64,000 nucleotides of DNA, from assembly GCA_038049695.1 (NCBI GenBank), contig CP142452.1, positions 49,124,501-49,188,500 on the forward strand, read 5' to 3'. Below are positions 41,317-52,856 of the stretch, piece by piece; position 1 is the first letter of the stretch; the number at the start of each line of letters is the position of its first letter. The DNA is from Cinnamomum chago. Lineage: Eukaryota > Streptophyta > Magnoliopsida > Laurales > Lauraceae. Below the pieces are notes generated by a model. That model was not told the origin of the DNA. It saw only the letters and a program-made list of their open reading frames with translations, and did not search any database. A program made the position numbers and the translations under genes.

Positions 41317-43495
41317 AAGTCATGTAATTCAAATCTCAGGAAATGAGGTGAAACAATGAACTATAACCATTTCGGGTAAAAGTATTAATTTCAAGATCTA
41401 TTTAAGTGAATAGGGGTCCCGTATGTCGATTATAATAATTACTTGGTACTCCTTGAGTTTGAAGACATTCCGGGCTCCTTATGCACTTTTCGATTTTCAA
41501 AACTTAAAATGAGCTTATGGGTAGTACTAGAGGTTACAATAGCAAAAATCAAGATTATAAACGGTCCATCCTAGGCATGACATTAATCCGGAAACATCGA
41601 GCAACCTATTCAGTCACCGAAAGGAATAAAATTCGCGATAACCAAGGGGAAGACTTGTGTTTAGATATAAAGGAGATATCGCGTCGTTCCATCCCGTTCA
41701 AGATTGAAATGGATTGAACTTCGATGCCACCGAACCAACCGTGAGGCGTGTCGGCTCAAGACATTCTCACACATGGTCCAAACAGTCCAAAAAGGGTGGC
41801 CAGGGTCCCACCTAAAACCCAGAATTAGTGCCTAGATCATCACCATTCTTTTCTTTTAGTTCCCTAGTCTTAGAGACCTTAGATTAGGGTATAATTGGTC
41901 TTAACACTAAGGTATATACCCCTAGGACTCATAGAAAGCCCAAAGGTTTCAAAAAAAAAAAAAACAATATAAAAAAAAACAATATACCCCGAAATTTCTG
42001 TACCAGTATACACAGAGTCCGATCGATCGGCTCAAAAAGCCTTACAGTTAAAGACAGACCGATCGATCGGCCTGTAGGTCCGATCGATTGGACCTGGGCG
42101 TGCAGCAGGTCCGGGACACTGATTTTTTTCTTCCCTTTTTCCTTTCCTTTTTCCTTTCCTTTTTCCTTTCCTTTCCAACACTTAAATAATCACATAGAAC
42201 TATAAACAAGAAGACTAAAATACATGTTTCCAAGACAATAATATGAGCTAAAGAGCTCCTCATTTCAAGTTTCTCCCTTTCCATTCTTTCCATTCACAAC
42301 AAATCTCAAGGTGGAGAAAACTCATTCATGTGAAACCATTTGAAACCTTGCCAATATGATGCATATATTTTCCAAGCATGAACAAGAGGGAATAAACTCA
42401 TCAATAAGCACATTTCGAAATCAATATTAATCATAGTAAAGACAACTACTAAAATCACCAAAACCCTTAATGAAACAAGATTTTTCTCACAAAACATGTT
42501 AATAATCAAAACGATCCAATCATCCACTTGCCTTTGACTCTAATCAAGCAAATCAAGCTCCTAATCACCTCTCAAGCTCAAGATCCACAATCTCTACAAA
42601 AACCCCCAAAACAAACCCCAAAATGGGTTAAACAAGGAAATGACAAGGAAACCTTTCAATAATCAAGGTGGAGCTTCTCTAAGGCTAGAAGATTACAAAT
42701 CTAGAAGATGAAGAAGAACACTTACTTGCAAGGTCCTCTAATGGACAAGGTAAGCTCAAAGGAAGTCTTGTGATGGAGGGTTCTCTTCACAAATGGTATC
42801 AATGGAAAGCTTGCAAGATGAGGAAGAGGTTGGTGATCTCCATTTCTTGATTGATGAACTCTTGGTGTGGCTTGGAGATGAAGAAGCAAGAAGAAGAGGA
42901 GAAACACAAGAGAAACCCTAGGTTGCTGGTTTGTGCTGGAAAAGGAAGAGTGAAATGAATGAAGGAGATGGGTTCCTCTTATAAGCAAGTGAGGTTTGGG
43001 TCCCACAACTTAAAGAACTTGGGTGGCTGAAATCATCTCTTTCGGGACCTCGGATGTATTCGACGAAGAAGGAAGAAATGATCGTCGAAATTTCTAGTTT
43101 CCAAAAATTATATGTTTCACGGATTTCGAGAATATCGAGATTTGGGTATAGATTTGGTGTGAAATGACTGTTTTGCCCTCAAGGCCAAGAAATCGGGTTT
43201 CGGGTTCTCAAATGGATACGGGATCAACATGAAAGTTGTAGGATTCCTCAAGATGAATGCAACGGGCCAAAAACACAATATGAAACAAATCGGAAAAATC
43301 TCGCAAGTAAATGCAAAGCCGAAAAGGGAACCCCCAAAGGGCCCCACAAGCTACCAAAGCACTCAAAAGCCCAAAACTAGAAGAAAAACCATTCTAGCTC
43401 ACAAACTCAACCCAACAAATACTAATCCCACTAAAAGAAACTAATCCACAAATAAAACAACACTAATCCAAGAGATTAGGGGTCGGGTTCTCACA
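41317..43495 (-). mobile_element. LTR-like unit L1 (family L), truncated
   Basis: On the minus strand it starts TGTGAGAACCCGACCCC (43495) and matches L2 (45686 onward) in order over about 2.1 kb: GCATTTGAGATCC-type words, the AGATATTTCGACGATCATTTCTTCC-like segment, a TATA-like site (42979-42985), an AAACCCTAG word (about 42913), the GCAAGTAAGTG splice donor (42725-42724), palindromes, and TCTCACACATGG. It stops at the Tat hinge, lacking about 1.1 kb of the L2 end. TG start and multiple copies suggest an LTR, but no internal region is seen; LTR identity is inference. Confidence 0.65.
42019..42091. promoter_or_regulatory. CCGATCGATCGG palindrome cluster in L1
   Basis: Two perfect CCGATCGATCGG words (42019-42030 and 42059-42070) and one with a single change (42080-42091). 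L2 carries the same word at the equivalent place (47224-47256). Confidence 0.65.
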
Positions 43496-44051
43496 TAAGG
43501 TCCCCGACCTTAATAGGGTGTTTAATTTTCTAATATTGGCGATTAGCCTAATTAATTGTGATTCTAGCTAATTAGGTGGGTTTAGTGGCTAAGCGAGTTT
43601 ATTTTATCATTAGAAAGTGATTTGTGAAGTTTAGTTTGATTCCGAGTGCGATTAGACCTAATAGGGGTTGGGTTGTGATTAATAGGAAAATTGGGTATTT
43701 TTTCGAAAAATTTCGTTTTCGCCGAATTTGGATTCGTTGAAAAGATCTCGTCGTGCTCGTCATTTTTCGTTCTTGACTCGTATCGACTCAACGCCTCGAA
43801 GTCCCTCAAATAATCATTTTTCTCTTAATTCTCTCAAAAAGGGCATTTGAGTCATTTCCCCTCCATCCCTCATTTTTAACTCCATTCCAGCCCTTTCATT
43901 CATTTCCTTCTTCCATTTCAGTTGCTAGGGCTTCTTCTTCTTCTTCCTACTTCTTTCTCTCTTTTCTTGCATGAGACATTGGAAAAGGGATTCAAGGTCA
44001 ACCAAAGTCACCAATCTCTTCATCTCTTCTTCCTCTACATCTTGATCCAAA
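43496..44051. other. Unassigned AT-rich piece between L1 and S4
   Basis: It begins TAAGGTCCCCGACCTT, reminiscent of an L-family start, and ends in a CT-rich leader-like stretch with GTTGCTAGGGCTTCTTC. It could be a diverged relative of the L 5' part, cut by S4. No ORF or known gene is seen. Confidence 0.35.
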
Positions 44052-45685
44052 TGTTAGGATTTTTGTAGATTGCAATTTGATGGATGCATTATCATTCAAG
44101 CATCTTTTGATTTACACACATATGCACTGTTTTAAGAAATCTTGAAATCTTGTTTTTTACATGCATTGGTTTTTAAGTCTTGAAGATATATTGATTTATG
44201 CATGATTTGTTTTTAATCTTGGATGCATTTGTTTTTGAAAAGAGTTTTAGAAAATCAAGCTTGCCTATGAGTTTTAAATCTTTCAAAATGTTTTAGGCTT
44301 TTTATGGTTCATGTTTTAAAACCCTTAGAATGATTTAAAACATGTTTTTAAGCTTGATTAAATGGCCCAAAAAGTTCCCTCAAGAAATACTTTGAAAAAT
44401 GGTTTTTTGGGAATTTTTGGTCCCAGGCAGTCAACCTGCAGTGTGGCAGGTCGACCTGCCCAGGGACCCGGGTCGACCTGCCACACTGCAGGTCGACTGG
44501 GTCCTGAAGCACCAACGGCCACTTTTTTGACCGTTGTGTGTAGCAGGTCGACCCCCCCCTTTTGGCAGGTCGACCTGGGACTAGCCGTTGGGCATTTTTC
44601 TCTATAAAAATGAGTTCTTTCTTTTGCCAAAAGTTGGGAATTTTAAGGCCCTCCTTGAGGGGTTTTGAGGCAAATACAAGGGAAATGAACTAAGGGATGA
44701 AGGGGATCATTAGGAAAGCTAAAGCTTGGATTAATGAAGTTAAATCACCAAGTAGGCTCTACTTTCCTTAATCATATGTTTTCAAGCTTTGTTTTACTTT
44801 TGGTAAATCTTTTGTAGCATGATAAACTATGTATGAAGTGTTGTGTCCTTAACATGTTTTATGTTTTGAGTTGATTTATTGTTTTGGATACAACACCATT
44901 TGATTCAATCCAAGTAGTACTTTATCTTTGGTAAATCTAAGTAGATCATGTTAATGGAAACATCTTTGAAATTATATGTAACATGATCCATATACTTGGT
45001 TGAATCTATGGTTGTTGTTTTTCAACATAAGAAAATCACTTTCAAAACTATCTTATGTTTTGGATTCAACATCTTTTCAAATCATATGTTTTCATGTCTT
45101 TGTTTTATCTTTGGTAAATCTTTAGTAGCATGTTAACCTATGATTTGTTGTGTCCTTAACATATTTTATGTTTTGAATTGATCTATTGTTTTGGATGCAT
45201 CACCATTTGATTCAATCCAAGTAGTACTTTATTTGGTAAATCTAAGTAGATCATGTTAATGAAAGAATCTTTGAAATTACATGTAACATGATTCATATAC
45301 TTGATTGAATCTTTGGGTGTTGTTTTTCATCATAAGAAAATCTCTTTCAAATGTATCTTATGTTTTGGATTCAACAAACTTTACAAATCATATGTTTTTT
45401 GTTTTAAAGTTTCACAACTTGTTTTACATTGATTGGTATATCATATTCAAGTTGTTTTTATAATTACATATGATTTGTCCCCTAATTTCAATCAAATCTA
45501 TTTTTATGTTTTATGAGCTACATTGTTGATTTGATTGACATCCCTATGCTTCACATGTTTTGGTCTTTGAATTTTCACAACTTGTTTAGGATTCAAATGT
45601 ATATCTTTTACAAGTTAGTTTTAACATGTGATTAGCATTTCCTCAATCATAAATGTTTTATGAGCTAAAACTTTCAAAAGCCTTA
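44052..45685 (+). mobile_element. Sirevirus-like LTR S4, truncated at its 3' side
   Basis: It starts TGTTAGGATTTTTGTAGATTG and follows the reverse complement of S1 in order (TATGATTTGT repeats, GGTAAATC words, ATAAATG, CTTTCAAAAGCCTTA) until 45685, where family L2 begins. The rest of the LTR is not found on the other side of L2. No PPT precedes it, so it looks like a 5' or solo LTR. No target duplication can be shown. Confidence 0.75.
44445..44610 (+). promoter_or_regulatory. GGTCGACC palindrome array and TATA box in S4
   Basis: A perfect 16-bp GGCAGGTCGACCTGCC (44445-44460) is followed by four to five weaker AGGTCGAC words (about 44470, 44489, 44543, 44565). The TATAAAAA box is at 44603-44610. 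Same site as the CGGTCGACCG array of S1 and E, but the flanks of the core GGTCGACC differ (CA..TG instead of C..G). Confidence 0.7.
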
Positions 45686-46449
45686 TGTAAGACCCCGACC
45701 CGAGTGAACCCGATTAGTACTAATTAAGTTGCGTGTTAGTGCTAAGCTTGATTAGTGGTTTTTTGTTAAGATGGGTTTGGAATAGCTTCTGATATAGTTT
45801 TGGGGATTTTGATTGGCTTTGTGCTAGTAGGGCCCTTTGGGAGTTCCTTTTCATGTCATTGCATATGATTGATGATTTATCGGAGATTTTTACACGTATG
45901 ATTTTAATCCCGTTTTACTCGTTTTAATGATCCCGACAACTTTGATGTTGATCCCGTGTTCGTTTGAGATCTCGAAACCCGAATTCTTGGCCTTGAGGGC
46001 AAAATAGTCATTGCACACAAAATCTGTACCCAAAACTTGATATTCCCGAAACCCGCAAAACATAGACTTTTTGGAAACTAGATATTTCGACGATCATTTC
46101 TTCCTTCTTCGTCGAATTCATCCGAGGACCCGAGGGAGTTGATTTCAACCTATTTAGCTCCTTAAGTTGTGGGACCCAATCCATTGTTAACATAAGGGAA
46201 CCCATTTCCCCATTCCCTTCTTCTCCATCTTCATTTTCCAGCACAAAAGAGAGGGAAGCTAGGGTTTTCCCCTTTTCTTCTCCTTCTTCATTCTCCATCA
46301 CTCAATCCACTCTCAAGCTTGCACCTAGGAGAGATTGGAGATCATCATCTTCCTCACCTCATTGAGAGCTTTCTTTCAATAGTCTTTGTGGAGCAAATCA
46401 TCCATTCCAAGATTTCCTTAGAGCTTGTCATTGCCATTAGAGAACCTTG

Positions 46450-46460
46450 CAAGTAAGTAT
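46450..46460 (+). other. Conserved splice donor in L units
   Basis: GCAAGTAAGTAT with GT at 46453-46454; L3 has the same at 62629-62630 and L1 on the minus strand at 42725-42724, always after CATTAGAGGACCTT-like sequence. Three-copy conservation suggests that transcripts from L are spliced. Confidence 0.6.
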
Positions 46461-47027
46461 TTCCCTCTATCTTCTAGAATTGTATTCCTTGGACCTTAGA
46501 GAAGCTTCACCCTTATTATTGGAAGATTTCCTTGCTATTTCTTTGTTTGACCATTTTAGGGTTTTATTTGGGGATTTTGCCTTGTAGCTTGGATTCATTG
46601 TCTTGGAAGATTTGGTAGAGGTTGATTTCATTGATTCGAAGACTTGAGGCAAGTGAATGAATGATGTTCCTAAGCTTTTATTGATTTTTGGACATTTTCC
46701 ATTAATGTGCATTTATTGCTTTATTTTGAAATGAATGCTCATGATAAGTATTAATGGCACATTGATAATCTTGGAGAAGTAGTAGTTATGACATTGAATA
46801 TCTTCTTGTTTTGTTGCAAATGTATATACATTGTGAAGTTGTTTCCTTCTCTCTTTTTCTTGTGGAATGTATGGTTGGTGAAGGAGAAGAATGTTGATTT
46901 AATGCAGGTTTTGTAGTAGCTTGAATGGAGAAATGGATTTCTCATTTGATGTGTAAGAAGGGCTAGAGAAATGTTGTAAAAAGGAAGGAAAGAGGGCAGC
47001 TGAACTGGTCCGGAATGCATTTCTGGA

Positions 47028-47256
47028 CCGTTCGCTCGAGCGACCGTGACCGTTCGCTCGAGCGACCAGTCCAGAAACGCATTCGAGAATTCCAGTAGCT
47101 AGTTCGCTCGACCACATTTAAATATTCGCTTGAACGATGAGTTCGCTCGAGCGAACTGTCAGGTTCGCTCGAGCGAAGCGGTCTGCCTGAACTGTTTCAA
47201 ATGCACTGGGCCAAAAATTTTGGCCGATCGATCGGACCTTCGGTCCGATCGATCGG
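47028..47256 (+). promoter_or_regulatory. TTCGCTCGAGCGA and CCGATCGATCGG palindromes in L2
   Basis: Four TTCGCTCGAGCGA words, one extending to a perfect 16-bp GTTCGCTCGAGCGAAC (47141-47156), precede a hairpin: CCGATCGATCGGACC, TTC, GGTCCGATCGATCGG (47224-47256), 15-bp arms each containing its own palindrome. It lies downstream of the splice donor, so in a putative intron. Confidence 0.65.
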
Positions 47257-48875
47257 GCAGTGGATTTTGAGATTTTTATTTTTCTTGGACTCATTTGACC
47301 ATGTGTGAGGATGTCTTGAGCCGATGCTCCTCACGGTTGGTTCGGTGACATCGATGTTCACTTCATTTCAATCTTGAACGGGACAGAATGACACGATATC
47401 TTCTTTCTATCTAAATATGAGACTTTTGGTTAGTTATCACGAATTCTATTCCTTTCGATGACTGAGTAGGTTGCTCGATGTCTCCGAATTAACATCATAC
47501 TTAGGATGGACCGTTTATAGCATTGATTTTCTACCATGACATCTAGTTGTAACCCTAAGCTCATTGTAAGTTTTGAAAATCGTAAGAGTGCATAAGGAGC
47601 CCGGAATGTCTTCAAACTCAAGGAGTACCAAGTTTATCTATAATCGACATACGGGACCCCTATCCACTCAAATAGATCTTTAAATCATCATCTTTCCCGA
47701 ATTGGTATAGTTCATCATATTTCTCTATTTTCCAAGCATTTCTTGACATGAATCGTTTTCCCGAAAGCATGATAGTAGTATTGACTTGTCCAGATATGTA
47801 TTGCCCGACATGAAATGACAGCGTGCCCTTGAGCACCCCCGTTTTACCCGTTTATTTACTGTACTTGATTTACTTGTATATGTCTCGATTGGTTTTATCC
47901 TATGTGTCGGCATCACTAAGCTTGGATACCTTGTCAGTCTGATCCACTGACTTGAATATCCCTCTCCCGTCCCGCCAGCTGCAGTTTGGATCCCGATGCC
48001 CGGTTTATTACCGTGGTCCCGTCCCGATGCCCGGTTCGCTACCGTGGTCCCGTTCCCGTATAGTTATATTGTATATATGTATACGTTGTTTCTCCTCACC
48101 TTGCGTGACTGAGATCGACGTCCCGTGATACTGTTGTCACTTTAGTGACAGAGGACTTAGCTTTATGTGATTGCCACCCTGTTGTTCCCGATCCCTTGGT
48201 TACCTCATATGTTTTATCTTGTTTACTTGTTTTATAGCAAATGATTTACCGGTTTTATGAGAGTTCTTGTTTAAACAGATTTCTATGCTTTTCGAGAGGT
48301 TTCATCTATTATATATTGTTGCATCTTTTCATTCTCTTGCCAGACCGTCGTGTCTGACCCATTTGCTTTGGTACTCAGGTCCCGTTGCCGGTTTCCTTGA
48401 GGAGGAGCCGGAGGAGGCAGTAGGTGAGCTGCAACCTCTAGTTGAGTGGCGTGCTGACGATGTCATGTAGACATCGGGTTGCCAAGAGGCGTAACATTTT
48501 GGGGAGAACTTATTAACTATTCTTTTGGGTTATTCTTTTGTAGTATTGGCCTTTGTTGGCCTCTATTGTGGGAATGTAATTAACTGATATTTTGTTTAAC
48601 TTTGACAACTTGGGGAAACTTGCTATATATATATCATTGCTCATTCTGATACAGTAATTACACTTATTGTTATGGTCTTCATGACTAATGATAGTTGGAC
48701 TATTTGAATTACTACATGCTTCCGCACTCAAGAAGAAATATTCATTGATGGTTGTGATATCCTCACCGCGGACACCTGTGGGAAATTGAATACAAATGTG
48801 CATGTTATCATTCCTTATTTATCATTACCGTCCCGATCCCGGATTAGTCCTACGGGCCGGTCCGGGGTCGCGACA

Positions 48876-49173
48876 GGTTGTACTAAACTTAACTTGTTTT
48901 TGTATTAGTTCTATAACTTGAATATTAATGGGAATGCTTGTTAGCTTCTTTCTATGATACCATGCCTTGTGATCATTTGTTATGGCACCCAAATGTTTTG
49001 TTGGGCTCATCTTGATGTGTTTTGCTACACGCTTCCACATACTTGTACGTGTGAGCCAGATTCCGCGTGTCTTTGGGAATCCTCACCGCGGGAACCTGTG
49101 GGAAAGCAATTAACAACACCGAATGCAATGCAACACTCGTCGCGGGCCCGGGATCCGTTCCGGGGTCGCGACA
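48876..49173 (+). mobile_element. Extra L-family LTR tail
   Basis: It ends CGGGGTCGCGACA and contains AATCCTCACCGCGGGAACCTGTGGGAAA, matching the last 300 bp of L2 (ATCCTCACCGCGGACACCTGTGGGAAA) at lower identity. So it is a second, diverged L tail directly after L2. Confidence 0.65.
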
Positions 49174-49565
49174 ATAGTACTATTTTAGAGATCACACCTA
49201 CAAGTGATCCTGTTCAATGCATGACACATGCCCTAATGAGATTAATCCGGAAAGACCTCCATGACTAAGGTAAGTCACCCTAAATACAGGAGAGTGTCTC
49301 ATTATAACTTATACCAAGATGAAGTGCCCAACTTCATCTCTCAGTTATGAACAAGTTTATTGTTTCAAGTGTCCATGACTCAGACCTTACTGTGTGTAGC
49401 TACTACACACCTAAGTCATTTACTAGAAAACAATGGGCCTTACACAACCATACATATACACAAGTAATAAGAGAAAGATGTCATTCTATTAAATAACCAA
49501 TAAATATCCAGTAACAGAGATGTAAGTGAAGTCAGTGGGCTTTAGGGCATACACCAATCCCAACA
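49174..49565 (-). mobile_element. Copia LTR fragment
   Basis: On the minus strand it starts TGTTGGGATTGGTGTATGCCCTAAAGCC, a very common start of plant copia LTRs. It runs about 390 bp to the left; the other end is not clear. It lies directly upstream of the gag of D and may have inserted into it. Confidence 0.55.
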
Positions 49566-49607
49566 GTGGTGACTGAAGGCATTATGAAGTAAAAGCCAAC
49601 TGCCCTG

Positions 49608-50108
49608 ATGACAGAAAAGTCATTTGCCAAGTCCAAACCGAAAGGCAAAGGGCGGAAAGGCAAGAAAAAATCAGTTCCGAAGGGTCCTAAGGCGGAGAAT
49701 GGTCCTAATGGTGGTGTTGGCAAGGCTAAGGGAGCAGGGACAAAAGGAAAGTGTTTCCATTGTGGTATGACAGGACATTGGAAGAGGAATTGTCCAGAAT
49801 ATCTGTCCAAGAAGAAGACCTCAGGTATGATTGAGTCACTTGTTACTGAAGTTAGTTTTGCAACTGGTACTTCAGAATCTTGCTGTGTGGACTCCAGGGC
49901 AACTAATCACATATGTAATTCATTGCAGGGGTTCAGGGAAACCAGGAAACTCAGTGACGGCGAAATCATTGTCAACCTAGGATTTGATGCTAAGGCGGAT
50001 GCGGTCTCAGTAGGAGTTATTACTTAATATTTTCAAGATAATAAGTTGGTTTTGTCAGACACTCTATATGTACCGTCTTGAAGACGGAATTTAATTTCAG
50101 TTTCTAGT
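49608..50108 (+). pseudogene. D: gag CCHC knuckle and protease
   Basis: A Lys/Gly-rich basic stretch precedes CFHCGMTGHWKRNC (CX2CX4HX4C). Protease follows with CVDSRATNHIC, where copia proteases have DSG: the catalytic-site Gly is Arg, so it should be inactive. Stops at 50025-50027 (TAA) and near 50080 (TGA) break the frame. Confidence 0.85.
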
Positions 50109-51221
50109 TTGGTGAATAAAAGTTATTCTATTACTTTTGGTACTGAAGTTGTCATAAAGAGGAATGGTACTTTTATATGTTCTGGTAAGGTAACCAATGG
50201 GCTTTATCTATTAACTCCTACAATGTATGAGATACATGACACCGAAATAATTAACAGACCATCATTAAAGAGAAAGTCACCTTCATCTAATCCAACAAAA
50301 CTTTGGCACTTGAGGCTAGGTCATATAAACCTAAATAGGATTGACAGGCTAGTGAAAGATGGTATCTTGCCTTCATTGGTGGTAGAACCAATGCCTGTCT
50401 GTGAGTCCTGTCTGGAAGGCAAAATGACCAAAAGACCCTTTTCATCCAAGGGCAATAGGGCCAAAGATTTATTGGAATTAGTACATACTGATGTGTGTGG
50501 GCCCATTAATATAAGAGCCAGAGGAGGATATGAGTACTTCATCACTTTCACAGATGATTACTCAAGATATGGATACATATACCTCATGCACCGCAAGTCC
50601 GAGGCTTTTGAAAAGTTCAAAGAGTTTCGAGCGGAAGCGGAAAAGCAATTAGGTAAAAGTATCAAGACTCTTCGATCAGATCGAGGAGGAGAATATCTGT
50701 CTGGAGATTTTATGACACACTTATCAGAAAATGGGATTTTATCCCAGTTGTCTGCTCCTGGTATGCCTCAATAGAATGGAGTAGTGGAAAGAAGGAACCG
50801 GACTCTTTTAGATATGATTAGGTCTATGTTGAGTTTCTCAGGATTACCTATATCATTTTGGGGATATGCCTTGGATACTGCACTGTACATACTAAACCTC
50901 GTACCATCTAAGTCTGTACCTAAGACTCCCTGGGAGTTATGGTATGGGCGAAAGCCTAGTCTACAACATTTACACATTTGGGGTTGTCCGGCACACGTGC
51001 TGAAGGTAAAGACGGATAAGTTGGAAATGAAGTCGGAAGTATGCACGTTTGTAGGATATCCTAAAGGAACTAAAGGTTGGATATTCTATAATCCCAGAGA
51101 GCAGAAAGTGCTGGTAAGCACTAATGCTGTTCTTCTGGAGGAAGATTATATGATACACCGGAAACCTTTAGAAAAAGGTGATCTTGGAAGAAATTCAAGA
51201 GCAAACAATTCTGAATCCTAG
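50109..51221 (+). pseudogene. D: GAG-pre-integrase and integrase
   Basis: LWHLRLGHINLNRI is the pre-integrase HHCC region (with CESCLEGKM). The core follows with HTDVCGP, TDDYSRYGY and, after an in-frame TAG at 50772-50774, VVERRNRT holding the catalytic Glu. It continues through [14 protein letters not shown] and WGCPAHV to a frameshift near 51180-51220. Confidence 0.87.
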
Positions 51222-52856
51222 TATGACCGAACCTAATGAAGAAGCGCCCTTACCTAACCCAGTAATTACACCAGTGCCTTGTCATAGTAGGAGCATAGTC
51301 AGGCCCCCTGACAGGTTCTCGTTCTTGGAAGAGTCTTACGAGGCAGTCCGGGAAGAACCGAAACAAGATCCCTGTAACTATGATGAAGCAATTAATGACA
51401 TTAATTCGGGACATTGGCAAGATACTATGAAAGCTGATATGGAGTCTATGTACTCTAATCAGGTCTGGACACTTGTGGACTTGCCTGCCAATATCTAACT
51501 TAATGGGTGCAAGTGAGTCTACAAGAGAAACAGAGAACCAGATGGAAGAGTTGAGACCTTTAAAGGTCAGGCTTGTTGCGAAAGGATATACTCAGAAAGA
51601 AGATATCGATTATGAGGAAACCTTATCGCCGGTAGCCATGCTCAAGTCCATTCGGATACTCTTATCCATAGCGGCTCATCTCGATTACGAGATTTGGCAA
51701 ATGGATGTCAAGACGGCGTTTCTCAACGCCCATCTTGAGGAAGACATCTATATAATGCAGCCAGACGGTTTTATAACTAGTAACCAAAAACAAAGAGTTT
51801 GCAACATGCAGATGTCCATTTATGTCCCGAACCTAGAACATTCGTTTTGACTAAGAAATCAAGTCAGTTGATTTTTGTCAAAATCCGGATAAGTCATGGG
51901 TGTACATGAAAAGTGAAGGAGGCAGGGTAATTTTTCTAGTCGACGACATCCTTCTCCTAGAGAGTGGTATATGGATGTTGTCAATAGTAAAAGGTTTAGT
52001 TGGCTAAGACTTTTGATATGAAGGACATGGGAGAAGCTAGTCACATCCTATGGATCAAACTCCATTGAGACCGGCTAAATAGGATGATAGGCTTATCCCA
52101 ATATGCATACATAGATAAGGTACTAGTACGGTTTGCTATGCAAGACTCCAAGAAGGGTATTACACCTTTTAGGCATGGAGTGCACCTTTCCTAGAATCAG
52201 TGTCCCAGGACACCTGAGGAAAAGGAGCAGATGAGGTCGATACCATACGCTTCGGGTGTTGGTAGCCTCATGTATGCTATGCTATATACTATACCAGATA
52301 TCTGTCATGCATTGAGTTTAGTCAGCAGATATCAGTCTAACTCAGGTCCTAACCATTGGACTGCTGTAAGATGTGTTCTCACATTCTTGAGAAGGACTAG
52401 AGATTACATGTTGATTTATGGCAATAATGAGTTGATTCCAGTCGGTTACACATATTCTGACTTCATGTCAGATAAGGATTCCAAGATATCAACTTCTGGG
52501 TATGTGTTTATGCTATAGCTGCTTGAGAAGCAACTAAAGAAGCATATTGGCTCAAAAGATTCCTTATGGAACTTGGAGTGGTGTTTTTGGCAAGATAGCC
52601 GCTCACAGTTTACTGTGATAATAGTAGGGCAGTCAATAAGTCCAAGGAACCCAGGAGCCAAAAACATGTACAGAGGTAGTTACATATGGTCAAAGAGATT
52701 GTGTAGAGAGGTGATACTGCTATCACCTAAATAGACTCTGCAAACAATCTGGGATATCCCTTTACTAAGACTTTGACTACCAAAGTTTCTGAGCAACATA
52801 TAGATGGGATGGGTATGAGATGCAACCCTGACTGGCATTGAGCCCAAGTGGGAGAT
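51178..52856 (+). pseudogene. D: reverse transcriptase and RNase H
   Basis: Segments in different frames: a linker with PPDRFSFLEESYEAV, RT start (HWQDTMKADMESMYSNQVW), RT body (LVAKGYTQKEDIDYEETLSPV, WQMDVKTAFLNAHLEEDIY), a degraded palm with FLVDDILLL near 51935, then RNase H (GPNHWTAVRCVLTFLRRT, YSDFMSDKDSKISTSGYVF, 52231-52518) and a C-terminal trace to 52840. There are stops and frameshifts at 51496, 51850 and throughout 51850-52230. Confidence 0.85.

Larger units (their letters stand above)
45686..48875 (+). mobile_element. LTR-like unit L2 (family L), full length
   Basis: It starts TGTAAGACCCCGACCC and ends GGTCCGGGGTCGCGACA: TG...CA ends with matching inverted GACCCCG/CGGGGTC. No matching 5-bp target duplication is visible (CCTTA left, GGTTG right). 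It includes a CTAGGGTTT-like word (46259-46267), a splice donor GCAAGTAAGTATT (46453), palindromes (47028-47256) and a short end region with repeated CCCGATGCCCGG. No ORF over 90 codons looks real. Family identity unknown; LTR of a large gypsy element is the best guess. Confidence 0.6.
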
